A DNA stretch of 64,000 bases from the NCBI GenBank assembly GCA_002205965.3, contig NADL03000459.1:372001-436000 (forward strand). The letters are read 5' to 3'. Positions 46,886 through 57,139 of the stretch are shown one piece after another. This DNA is from Kappaphycus alvarezii. Lineage: Eukaryota; Rhodophyta; Florideophyceae; Gigartinales; Solieriaceae. The notes beneath the pieces are model-generated. The model was not told where the DNA came from. It did no database searches and worked only from the letters and a program-made list of their open reading frames with translations. Within the stretch, counting starts at the first letter, position 1. The number at the start of each line of letters is the position of its first letter. The position numbers and the translations under genes were made by a program.

Positions 46886-47544
46886 AACTGCGAAAAGAGA
46901 AAGGGTACATTCTGTACTGTACAGGATGGGAGGTTTGGGATACTATGTAGAGCGAGCTGACGCTGAGCTCTCTTAAGTGATCTTGTTGATACTGTAGCGC
47001 ACACGTTGATTTTATTTATGTATGTTTTTTAGTGAATTATTATTTCTTGATCGACTAGCTCCAACGTGCTGCGATCTTTTTTGAATATATTGTGATGCAC
47101 TCCCCGTAGTGACGGTGGATGAGGGCACGAGGGTTTTGAAGTAATAGTAGTGACTTCACTACCACTTCAAACGGGCGCGAAGGGACGCACCCAACCCTCT
47201 TTACCAGCAACTCTTTATCCCTCATTCGTGTGACCACAGCCCAACGACCAAGCGATTACAGATTGTACTGGTTCATCGCTGGGCTAGGCGGTCAAAAAGG
47301 GGCGGTTGGTACGACACTCTCAGCTGCACATATGGGCCAGACAATTGTGATCCCCATACATGCCATCTGTTCGAGTAGCGATACTTTAATCAACATACTA
47401 CATCAGTTGATTACAGTATCGCAGAAGGATAATATACTTGAGGTCAAATGACGTCACCCAACTCAGGTGCCGACGAAATGTCGCATACCCAGTAACAAGT
47501 CATTCCCGGACGTGTGTCAAAAATCCAAGAGTCAAAAACAGCGG

Positions 47545-47745
47545 CATAATATTCCATCCTAGCCTCGATCGACCCGACTGGAACTCGCCAGGAATAGCAA
47601 CCACTTTCGTGGCTAGGTTCCTCGTCTTCCGCTTTTTTGCTGCATCGGCAAGGGCTCGCGCTTTCCGTGCTCCCATTGAAATATGGCTCTCCTGGAACGG
47701 CGAGGACTTCTCCTAGAATGGCGAGGACACGGTAATGAAGTAGTT
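47545..47745 (-). mobile_element. R2-type LINE scrap, copy F (3' end only)
   Basis: The minus strand reads QESHISMGARKARALADAAK, then NLATKVVAIPGEF and GRSRLGWNIMPL. This matches copy A (QEGFMSIGARETRSVANAAE, ASKVAAIPGEA, GRSKLGWKFVPL) and copy B in the same place. Only the segment around and after the nuclease acidic pair is left, as expected of a 5'-truncated LINE insertion or of old deletion. Confidence 0.75.
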
Positions 47746-48095
47746 CACAAGGAGAGACGGCGGGGAGTTTGTTGTGTCATAGCTTGACGGGGTAAATGTG
47801 GGGTGGTTTACATAAAATTTGAAAGATATGGTCGTTTGTGGCCCGGAATATCCTGTAGCTTGACGTGTCAGTTCGGCAATTCTGCTCGCCTCCGCTTATT
47901 CTATCCTACTTTACAGTGTAGTGGTGGTGAAAAACTTCGGGACACCCCGAATACCCCGATAAGTGCATTTGAAGTGGCGCGAAGCGTGTCATTTCGAAAA
48001 ATATTTATCGAAAACTAGAACATAAATGAATAAAGCAACGGATAAGTGATTGAATAAAGGTTGGAGGAGAATATTTCAGTTCCTTATCAATATTA
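47746..48095. other. No gene supported
   Basis: Nothing recognisable. Confidence 0.3.
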
Positions 48096-49284
48096 GTTGT
48101 GAAAAAAGATAGGGACAGCACTCTTTAACACGCAACTGCACTCTACAGGATTGATGTAAATGAACAAGAAAGCCTTTTCTTACGTCACGAACACCTCTCG
48201 TTAATACGACAACATCAAAACAGAGTTATCCCTAACCGGAAACAATGGGAAAGGCAAAAAACTCACGGAAGAAGAAAAGGGAAAAATTGCGGCACTTTCA
48301 ATTATTGGGACTAGCGCTCGCAGCATTGCCAAACATTTCGGAAGGAGCAAGAACTTTGTCCTCAACTCCCTCAAGAATATGGATACGTATGGTACAAAGA
48401 AAAGCACGGGAAGGCTGAAAAAAAGTACCGGGCATCACAAACGCAGACTCTTCAGGGAGGCTTCAAAAAATAATATGAGCTCAAAAGAACTCAAAAGGCA
48501 TTAAATCTGCCTGTTTGTTCGTCAACTGCCCGAAAGGCTTTAAAAAATTAAAGACTTTCCAATTATTCAAAGATGATTGGGTTTCCACTGCTTACAGAAA
48601 TGCATAAGGAAAATCTGGTAATGTGGGCTACATAGAAAGTCACCTGGAATAATGACAAATGGCAGACTGTTTTATCCTGTGATGAAAAATTTAATTCGAA
48701 CGGTCCAGATGGCTACAAGTATTACTGGCACAACATACGTAAGGAAAAGCAGTTATATTAGAAAAGGCAAAACGAGTTAGGGAGTTTCATGATCTGGGGG
48801 GGTTTTGCTCAAGTATATATACGTAATTAGTTATTTTAAATGGAAAACAAGATTCTACGAAGTACTGTGACACGTTACAATTCTACCTAGTTCCATTTTT
48901 GAAGCAAATTCTGGGGTTTAATAGGTGTTCCAACAGGAAAACTCTCCCATCCATACATCTCGGGTGACAAAAGATTGGTTTGCTACCCATTTTCTTGATG
49001 TAATGGACTGGCCCTCTAAATCCTCTGATCTGAATCCCATCGAGAACTTGTTGTGGGTACTCGCGCGCAGGGTTTACGACGGCGGTTGTTAGTACAGTAA
49101 CGTGGAGGAAGTAGAGTCATCAATTGAGATGGAATGGAACGGGATTAAGTTGATTTGATGGAAAATCTAGTCAAATCAATGCAAAAACGCAAAAACGTTC
49201 TACTTGTGTGTTACAGAAGAATAAGTGTACAAAAGCACTGAATTTTTTGCTTGTAGTGGGGTGTCTTTATCATTTTTCTCACCT
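48096..49284 (+). mobile_element. Tc1/mariner transposon, second element
   Basis: The transposase begins at an ATG at 48246 (MGKGKKLTEEEKGKIAALSI), with a helix-turn-helix segment (GTSARSIAKHFGRSKNFVLN), and ends near 49,190. Near 49,005-49,080 another frame gives DWPSKSSDLNPIENLLWVLA, the last catalytic block. Candidate terminal repeats with about 70% match lie at 48096-48123 and 49255-49284, giving an element of about 1.19 kb, the normal Tc1/mariner size. Several stops and frameshifts break the gene. Confidence 0.75.
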
Positions 49285-49609
49285 TGCATACAGTAAATTT
49301 GAATTTTCTTCCTTTTTTTGAAATTTTTTTCGGTATGCTACTGTTGCACTATTATGTACTGTATTATACGTGAGCGAGCAGAATTTAGGTTGCTGCAGTA
49401 CAGAACTTCTGGCTATATGTTAATGGGTCATTCCTGAAAACGCAATTTGATACGGACGCAAAATGTGCAGAAAGAATGCAAATTAGACTCGGTATGCTGA
49501 GTGGCGTGCGTAAATTGGATGTACAAAATTGTGACCACACATACGCTTAAAGCCGAGTACGGGGCCCAAGGGTGCAACAGGCACACAGATAGTAGCAGCT
49601 GGTCACACC
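49285..49609. other. No gene supported
   Basis: AT-rich; nothing recognisable. Confidence 0.3.
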
Positions 49610-50836
49610 TTGGCAACTGTGTTCCCACCTACCTCTTTGCTCCTGCTGCTTTTGCTCGAAGAGCGTCGCGCACAAAGGAACATTTCTTTTCGAAACCGTC
49701 TTAACGCTGAGGAGCGTACTCGTAGAGATCGACGGATAACAAGAAAAGCCTTGCAGAACCCATCAATCGCACATTTTTACTTTTCTATTTTGTTCTGCAT
49801 GCGATCAGTCCTTGATCACAATCACAAGACTTGACCGTGCTTCCTTCCATTAAGTTCTCGAACTTTTTCAGAACTACTACAATAGATATTCACCTCAGGC
49901 AAAAGATAGGGATATAAGAATCCTTCCACTAGGTGTTGGTCGGCGAGGGTGACCACGAAGCATGATATTGTGGTAATTTCTTGGGCTATTTCTGGCGTTG
50001 CATCGTACAAAAGGATTTACGATGACTTTTTGTATGCTTTTTGGAGTAACATCATCAGTTTGCTCGTTATTTCTTCGCTTTGGTCGGCGATTTCTTCTCC
50101 GAGTGTTGAGCACAAACGACAAGACACGCTTTCGTATGAGAACAGTTCAAGAGGTTCATGGTATCAAAAGTCATTCTCGCGTAAATACTTAATGCTCGAG
50201 TATTTCTACTGTGTCGCAGATGTACTCAAGCTCTGCGTATAACATTCAGGCGATTTCGTGATTCAAAACATGTTCTGCAACCGATGGGCTCACGACCACT
50301 ACGTAGGGAACGTATTCGTATTTGCACCAAGTGGCCTTATCATTTCATGCGCTCTCAATGCACATGGATCTATGAATGACTCTCAAATTGTAGAATGCGG
50401 AGTAGTCTACGAGAAGTTGGAACGTCATTTTCAAGAATGCGGTGGCACGTGCGACGTATATTCCGCTTCTTCTCGTGGACAGTACCCTTTTCTGATCAAG
50501 TCGTCTCAAGACACTTTCATGGGATACGAAGGAGGTGATCAAGTTTTAACAAGCCATCAGGCTACATCAGCTTGACAGACGTGAGATTGAGGCGTGAGAT
50601 CATTTCAAGGGACGTTTCTGCGCATGAAGGATTGCTGCATCTATGACAAATTTTGGGAGAGAAAGGTCGTTCTGCTTTGCACAATCTTGCTGTCTCATCT
50701 ACGCACGCGTCTGGTCGGAATAAATCAGATTCACTCTACATACATGCCGAACATAAGCGCCAAATTTAACCTTTTCCTACGTGAAAGAGCTGTAATGAAG
50801 TGCCGCTGGTGTATTTCGTCTACTCTACGTTCCTAG
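49610..50836 (+). pseudogene. Harbinger transposase, third lineage, broken
   Basis: Conserved blocks: an N-terminal region RRITRKALQNPS near 49,730, then WAHDHYVGNVFVFAPSG and NAHGSMNDSQIVECGVVYEKL (50258-50575, around the second catalytic Asp), YPFLIKSSQ, and after a frame change MRSFQGTFLRMKD and TRLVGINQIHSTYMPNI (50594-50836), the family's C-terminal signature. The first catalytic Asp block between 49,840 and 50,240 is readable only in fragments. At least two frameshifts and some stops are present. Confidence 0.7.
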
Positions 50837-51578
50837 AACGGTTCCTGTGAGCGTTGGACATCATCTGTAGAAGCATCTCCATAAATAATGTTGTCTCTTC
50901 GATTCTTGCTCTCGTCTTGAACGCTCCTCCATGCGCTCCTCCTCCCTTCGCTCCCTATCCTCCTTCCGCTATTCTTCTCTTCTCCTAGCTTCATATTCTC
51001 TTCTCTGCTGCCCTTGCACCATTGAGACCTTGAACATCGACATGAGGTCATCAGATGTTTCATGTCGTCCACGCGAAGCAGAGTTGGAAACGTCCGCTTC
51101 AGGCTTTCAATGGTGCGCTGCTGTTGCGGGTGGGCCTTCATGTGATCGCAGTGAATGGCGTCCCACTCTTCTGGACAGAGTGGAAGGTGGTTCTCGATAA
51201 TGTCCAAAAGAGAATCAAACTCACGCTGCTTGAAACCGCTACCACTTGTAGGCCCAAGAGGCACTGCAGCTCTTCTGACACCCCTCGAGACACTTTTCTT
51301 CTTCGCAATGGATGATGGGGAAGGCCTGACCGGCGTAAGCGAAGAATTTGATGGACCCCCGTAGCCGTACGTCGCCCTGACGTGTGGCGATCGGCTGCTC
51401 TGTGGAGGCGCAAGAGGGTTGGAGCTGGAGTGATGCTATCGACATAATGAGTTGGTTGCAGGGAAGATGGGGAATGCGTTTGAAGATATGACAGCAAAGA
51501 CGTCGGTTGCTGTGTTTCAGGAACAAAGTCCGCCGAGTCTGGTATGGAAATTGGGGGAAGACGTGTGTTGTTCTGCAT
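50833..51578 (-). pseudogene. Harbinger accessory ORF, SANT/Myb-like, frameshifted
   Basis: The start is taken at the ATG at 51578 (MQNNTRLPPISIPDSADF). After a Ser/Pro-rich N-terminus and a frame change near 51,260 the frame at 51264-50833 reads FKQREFDSLLDIIENHLPL, PEEWDAIHCDHMKAHPQQQR and TIESLKRTFPTLLRVDDM. The Trp-centred helices with an R-T-x-E-S-L-K-R-x-F third helix are the SANT/Myb-like domain that accompanies Harbinger transposases and carries them to DNA. The C-terminal third is highly charged and helical. One or two frameshifts break it. Confidence 0.6.
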
Positions 51579-51683
51579 TTTAAGCCGGGAGAAAAGGTCG
51601 AGGTCACTAAAAGGTAAAAGACCGAAATGCTTCCACGAGAGGGGCAAATGCCACGAAAGGGGAGAACTCCACGAAGGGGGCAC

Positions 51684-52043
51684 TTAAAAACTTCGCCAAG
51701 GGGAAGCGAAGCGGAGGAGGTCTTGGGTGGCGGGTGAGGTTGGTGGGAGGACTAAAGAAATGCTACGCTGGCTTCGAAGAAAAAAACGGCGTTTTGGACG
51801 CTCAGAGCATCAGTGCGTGGCATCTCAGCGGCGTATTCGAGTTTTCATTTTGGCGGCAAATTTGATGTTTTGTGCATTTGATACTGGGGCTAATTCATCT
51901 GTGAAGGTGTCGAGCTTCAACCATTTGTGCCGTTCGGGAGTACTCAAATTGCGCACTTTTTACCGATTTTTCGTACGCGCAAAATGCAATTTGTGTTTAC
52001 CAGGTTAACTCTTAGCTAGCAATATAGTCTGATCCTGCAGCGC
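51684..52043. other. No gene supported
   Basis: A 93-codon plus-strand frame at 51727-52008 has no recognisable domain. Confidence 0.3.
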
Positions 52044-52075
52044 ACACCCGTTTTACTGATTCCATAAAGGTACTA
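52044..52075 (+). repeat. Short dispersed repeat beside the pogo element
   Basis: About 32 bp alike to 57517-57548 in the same orientation; both contain ACACCCGTTTTACTGAT and CCATAAAG. It ends four bases before the pogo left terminal repeat. Confidence 0.7.
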
Positions 52076-52079
52076 TTTA

Positions 52080-52099
52080 CTCTCCACAGTGGGTAAATT
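52080..52099 (+). repeat. Pogo left terminal inverted repeat
   Basis: CTCTCCACAGTGGGTAAATT; matches the inverse of 54665-54684 at 19 of 20 bases. Confidence 0.9.
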
Positions 52100-52420
52100 C
52101 TGTACACCTAACATGAAAATAAAAATAAAATAGGGTTTTTGTATGTTGAAAAATCATTTTTTGCACGGTTTGATTCCTCGCCGAAAGGAGGTCTACATTG
52201 TATTTTTTTATTACTGAAAATGACCAAAAAGTACCCAAATTATACGTTTTGCAGCATGAACGGACAAAAAGGCCATATACAGGATAATAGGTCAATTGGA
52301 GACAGCTTCCCCATCACCGTCTTGTCCACTTTCGACCTCATTTGCAACCCCCCATCCAATTCAAAGTCGTCTGGGCACTCCTCGTCCTCCAGGGCCTCCA
52401 CCAGGGCGGTATTTGGGGTC

Positions 52421-54457
52421 TTAATGGCGCTCTTGACGGCGGAAAAGACCAAGTATGCAACAAACTGGTAAAAACGAATCGGATTTACCTTCTCTTTTGC
52501 ACTTTGTCCGCGACCCCACAGCTTCTCCTAACAATTCCACCCGCACTCTCTTCTTCTCCTCTCTCTGCTCGAGGGCGACTAATTTTCCAATTTCATTCGC
52601 CTTAGCCTTTAGCAAGTGCTCTTTTTCTACCGCAGTAATGCGACATTCGCGTTCCGAGTGCCGATTTAGTTTACGGCGCCAAGTCGCAACTCGCTTTCTT
52701 CTATCTTCTTGTTCCTTTTGCAAACTTTGCTTCCCCCGTTCCTTTATGGCTGCTTCTTGTGCCAACCTAGCCCGACGATTCTTCAATCTGCTTATCCACA
52801 GTTGTACGTACAGTGACACATTCTGCGGGGGCCCTGGGGGAGTACAGAATGCGAACGGGGATTTTCTTGTTGATGCTAACACCCGCGCATGCGCTATGGT
52901 CTGAGGTAGAATGCGAGCTGCTACCAAATCCTCGATGAACAATGCTGGTCACAGTCTCTTGTTCTTTCAAGACACAGAAGACGCGTTAAAGTTTTGTTGG
53001 AATTGGAGCAGCAGTTTGCAGGATATTGGTAATCTCTTGAACCGTCTTCTTGTCAGACTATCTTGCTACAACTCCACTTAGCCTGGATGCGATAGAGGCG
53101 TTTTCAAGCCGTTTGACTCGACTTTCGGCTTTCGCTGCGGCGACCTCGAATGGTTTCAGAAACGTCAATTCAAATGCCCGGTCAAATGGGCAAATCCCTG
53201 TGACATGGAACAATGACTTGATATGTGCCGGGATAATTGTACCGAAATAATAAATTGCGCACGCCAAGTTGAAGTTAACCTTCGACGTATCAACGTTTCC
53301 CTGTCGAGCAAATTCATCCCGAATCTCTCTCATCGCCACTTTGAACCTTTTGTTAATCTGTTGATCACAAGGCTGGAGTAAATGAGATGTACTGGTCGCG
53401 TTTACAGATGCCAAGCAATCACGATTTGCGCACTCCACCTTCCATTCTATGTCCTTGCGTGACGCATGACCGTCTAGCACCAAAACATAGGACTCCTTCT
53501 ACGAAATATACTTGAAGGTGTAGTCATCGATGTGCTTCACGAAGGCATCGAGTATAGGACCTTCCATAGAACCTTTTTCGGACACCTGGATGACGGCAAC
53601 GTCAACTGGGAACCAACCGGGTTTCGTTAACCTTGCTATGACCCCACTTGGCTTTGCATGAAAACTTTCTGATATTGGAGCCCACCACTTACTAGAAAGA
53701 TGTTTTCCTGCACTGATAAAGAATGGAGGTGCCGGGAGACCAGATGCAGAAGCTGCAATAACCGCTGTGACGTGTTTAATGGAGCCATGAGATTATTTAA
53801 TAGACTTCAAACCCCCAGACTTCTCAGTAGACGACGAAAAGACCCGCTGATGCTTACCATACTTTTCATCGAAATCAGTCTCGTCTATGTTCCACAGACG
53901 GAGAGGGTTGGAGAGTAGACCAGGATTCTCCGGCTCAAGACCTTCAATTGCCTTAAAAAATGTTTTAACATGAGCCTCATATCAGCTGCCAATTTTGCGG
54001 CCTCCTTGTTCCGACGCCTCCGGTAGGTCACATCCCAGTTTTGAGCTCTGAACTTCCGAATGTCGTCTGGACCTGGCACACCGTTCTTCCAGCCTTCGCG
54101 TCCATCTGCGGCTATCCGGTCGAGGACATACTTGAAGCTGTGCTCATCAGCTGCGAAACCATGAGAAGATGCATTTATCATCGATTCCTTGACCATTTCT
54201 TTTTCTGCCTGTGAGAGAACAGAAGGGCGACCAACTTGATGTTCGTCAGATAGCAGCTTTCGCAGCTCTTCAGTGTTCTCTGCTGCAAGAAGCGTCTTAA
54301 TTTTCCTAACACACATCTTGGATACCTCAGTCATCTTTGAAATCTCTCGTACAGAATGAGCTGTTTTCTTAATGAGTTCCTCGGCTTTTTGGCGGCGTAT
54401 GGATTGGTCTTGAGCCTTTTGAAGTCTCTCGCTGCGTCTCTTAGCCTGCTGAATCAT
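52421..54457 (-). pseudogene. Pogo/DDE_1 transposase, one frameshift and few stops
   Basis: The protein starts at the ATG at 54457. Residues 1-75 form a helix-turn-helix head (KKTAHSVREISKMTEVSKMC), followed by a second DNA-binding segment (GRPSVLSQAEKEMV). A -1 frameshift lies near 53,920. The next frame has LWNIDETDF (first Asp), HVTAVIAASASGLPAPPFF, VLVLDGHASR (second Asp) and TSHLLQPCDQQINKRFK (third Asp), then HVTGICPFDRAF. Two stops were noticed between the first and second Asp blocks. The C-terminal region down to 52,421 is a basic, coiled-coil-like tail (RLKNRRARLAQEAAIK) in another frame. All three catalytic Asp residues are present. Confidence 0.8.
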
Positions 54458-54664
54458 ACTAGGTGGGATGGTGAATTGTCCTGTCTGCAGAGTCCGGGAA
54501 GCGACTACGGCTTAGACTTCAGTGCTACTCTCGAGAGTACATGCTTCCCAGCACTACACTTGTACTGTGAATTGCAACTTTAATGGCCAGAGAACCTGTA
54601 CTTTGGTAGCTGTTTCGTTTGTTTTAGATTTGGTGCGAAATGTCCCAAATTAACCCATGTCACA

Positions 54665-54684
54665 AATTTGCCCACTGTGGAGAG
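54665..54684 (-). repeat. Pogo right terminal inverted repeat
   Basis: AATTTGCCCACTGTGGAGAG on the plus strand; inverse partner of 52080-52099. Confidence 0.9.
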
Positions 54685-55527
54685 ATAGTTTTCAGGAGCG
54701 GCCCAATTTAATGGGGTGTCCCTATCTTTATTACCAGCACCGTACTTTGAAGCTCAGTCTTCCTCGGTCCATCGGACCCCAGCGGTTTGCCCCTCCCTGG
54801 GCCGTTTCCTCTAGTGTAAGCCCAGCTGAGGATTAACATCGGACAGTACTGTACGTAGCGTGGCACTGGAGAGGGTTCAACAAAAAATGGGGTCGCAACC
54901 TCATATTCAAAAAGAATTGAAAATTTAATTTTCAGAAAAATCTGAGAGTAATTTGGCAACCCCCGAAAAAAGCCCTCAAAAATTTTGCTCTTACGTACAC
55001 ATTGAAATAAACTTCATCACCTAATGGGCGCACCCCACGTGTCCTCACTTGTGGATAGCCGGTTACCTAAAATCCATTATCCGTCCATGCGGCTCAGCCG
55101 TCACCAATCGAGTTTCTCCATATCCCTAATCAGCCACTTGTCAATCCCTAGTTGCCCACCCTTACCTTTGTCCTGGGGCCGAAAAAATGAAAAAATCAGA
55201 ATCGATCGTTTCTTGATATTTTGCGTGCTCTTTTCATTGGGTCCCCTCCGATCCAGTCAGGCGAAGGGTTTGAATCTGCCATCACCACCGCGCTTTGTTC
55301 TTGAGATACATCGCACCACTTCCCTGTGGACAATACTGTTCTATCGGACATAGCCTGGGATCCTTGCTCTTATTCCTTGACGCGGTTGACTTTGTGTAGC
55401 TTCTTCGCATCTGACAAAGTGCGCCCGAAAACCCTACATCCCTTTTTCGCCCCCCCTTGGTGCTTCAACTTAACCAAGCGAATTCATCGCCTTTCCTCCC
55501 GCCTGTCTGCGCCATTTTTCCGTCACC
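54685..55527. other. Region upstream of the desaturase, no gene supported
   Basis: Plus-strand frames at 55024-55353 and 55326-55706 are pyrimidine-rich and lack domains; they probably cover the promoter and 5' leader of the desaturase. Confidence 0.35.
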
Positions 55528-57139
55528 ATGGGCGTGATCCCGAGCTCCCATCCCACTGCCAAAGCGCGATATCGTGCCGCACGAACCACCGTCTTGTTTT
55601 CGACTTCTCTGTCCCTCCTGCTTTGTTCCTTTCGTGTCACTCCGTGGTGGTCACTTCCTCTTCTCATTGCCCTACAGACGGAGTTAGTCGCTCGTCTTTA
55701 CGATAATCGCGTTCTTGGCTTCAAACCTAAGAAACCCTCCCCGAAGCACATGTTTGAAAAGCGCGATGGGGTATACACTTGGGAGGAGGTTGCACGCCAT
55801 AACACGGAGGAGTCGGCTTGGATCGCCGTGGATGGTCGCGTTTTTGATATAACTATGTTTGTCGACAAACATCCCGGGGGTCGGAGATCTTGTTGGCTGC
55901 GATTGGAAGAGATGCTACTGACCTGTTCCTGAGCTACCATCCGATGACGGATGTCCCTCAGAAGATGTTGAACAAGTATTGCATTGGAAGTTTGGCAACG
56001 TATGAACATCCAGTGTACAAGAAAGACTCCGGATTTTACAGAGAGGCCGCGAAAGAGGTGAAAAACTACTTTGAAACCACCGGCAAGAACAGCAAAGATC
56101 CTTGGGGATGGTAATGAGGATGGCCCCGGTCTACATCCTGTCTTCTGCTTGCTATTACGGCCTGTACGCCAGAGATGACATCGATATGTGGGGAAAAATT
56201 CTATTGGCAATTGTTGCGGGCGTGTGCCAGGGGATGCCGTTGACAGGTTGGATGCACGATGCATCTCATGTCGCTTTGGGTAATACGGAGAGATGGTGGT
56301 GGAATGTTGGCAGGTTTTCCTTAGACTATGTGTCTGGTAGCTCTATGTTGAGTTGGCGCAATCAACATGTGTTGGGGCATCATGTTTACACAAACTCCAT
56401 GGGTGCCGATCCCGACTTGCCTTCGGCGTTAGTGGGTGATCCGCGCCGGTTGGTGCCGCAGCAGATGTGGTCGGCGATCTACAAATGGCAATGGTTGTAC
56501 ATGCCGCCACTGTACGGTTTGCTTGGGTTGAAGAGTCGCTTGACAGACTTGACTGAGATTTTCAGTCAGCTAAGGAATGGCCCCATTAGAATTAACCCAA
56601 TTTCTGTGCAGGATTATCTGAGAATGGTATCGAGTAAGCTGATATGGGCGTTTTATCGTTTCGTAGTTCCCATGGTGTTCTGGAATGGAGTCACTGGGAA
56701 GCAGCTGTTGGCATTGTTCTTGGTGCAAGAGTTTGTGACAGGTTATTGGTTGGCCTTCAACTTTCAGGTCAGTCACATCTCTGATGCCGTGGAATTTCTC
56801 TTCTCGGATCAGAAGAAGAGAGAGAGCGGCAAATGCCCGGCCATGTACGAAATGGAGTGGGCAGAGTCGCAGATCAAGACGACCGTCGATTATGGCCACA
56901 ACGACCCAGTTGCTACCTACTTCTCGGGGGCGCTGAACTACCAAACGATTCACCACTTGTTCCCATCAGTTAGTCAGGTTCACTATCCCGCCCTGACGCC
57001 AATCGTGATGAAGGTGGCCGCAAAATATGGTTATAAATTCACTGTCTTCAACAATTTTGGATCAGCACTGGGAGCGCACATCAGCCATTTAAGAAACCTA
57101 GGGAAGGAAGGTAAGCCTGCCGAGTTGAAGTTGGAGTGA
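55528..57139 (+). CDS. Cytochrome b5-fusion front-end fatty acid desaturase, two apparent frameshifts
   Basis: A front-end desaturase puts a double bond between the carboxyl end and an existing one in long polyunsaturated acids, at the ER. The cytochrome b5 domain (from about 55,770: YTWEEVARHN, FVDKHPGG) holds the haem motif. The desaturase domain carries HDASH, HVLGHH and QTIHHLFP, the third box with the Gln typical of front-end enzymes. The tail (YFSGALNYQTIHHLFP, FGSALGAHISHLRNLGK) most resembles delta-5-type enzymes; delta-6 or delta-8 cannot be excluded. The frame slips by one base after HPGG (GGGGG near 55,876) and after DPWG (GGGG near 56,104); one more G at each place would give a continuous protein of about 537 residues. 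A later start at 55750 (MFEKRDG) would drop a hydrophobic 74-residue extension. Confidence 0.88.

Larger units (their letters stand above)
44963..47544. other. Long stretch without a supported gene
   Basis: Short frames only, the longest 142 codons at 46096-46524 without a domain. It contains the 32-bp tandem repeat at 45939-46002 and a palindrome at 46861-46885. Confidence 0.4.
49610..51683. mobile_element. Third Harbinger-type transposon, two convergent ORFs
   Basis: The transposase runs on the plus strand (about 49610-50836) and a DNA-binding-type ORF on the minus strand (51578-50833), meeting tail to tail. This is the same arrangement as in the 0.5-2.7 kb element, but the sequences differ clearly, so it is a third lineage. 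Terminal repeats could not be set by eye. A run with the repeated string CCACGA-AGGGG near 51,620-51,680 may mark the right end. Confidence 0.7.
52080..54684 (-). mobile_element. Pogo-like DNA transposon with 20-bp inverted repeats
   Basis: Terminal inverted repeats CTCTCCACAGTGGGTAAATT (52080-52099) and its inverse at 54665-54684 differ at one base. A TA lies directly outside the left end and one base beyond the right end, in keeping with the TA target of the pogo group. The transposase fills the interior on the minus strand. This is the best-preserved DNA transposon of the window. Confidence 0.85.

Noticed and set aside
55698-56264. 188-codon minus-strand frame within the desaturase
   Set aside because: It is antisense to the cytochrome b5 domain, and its composition mirrors the coding strand.
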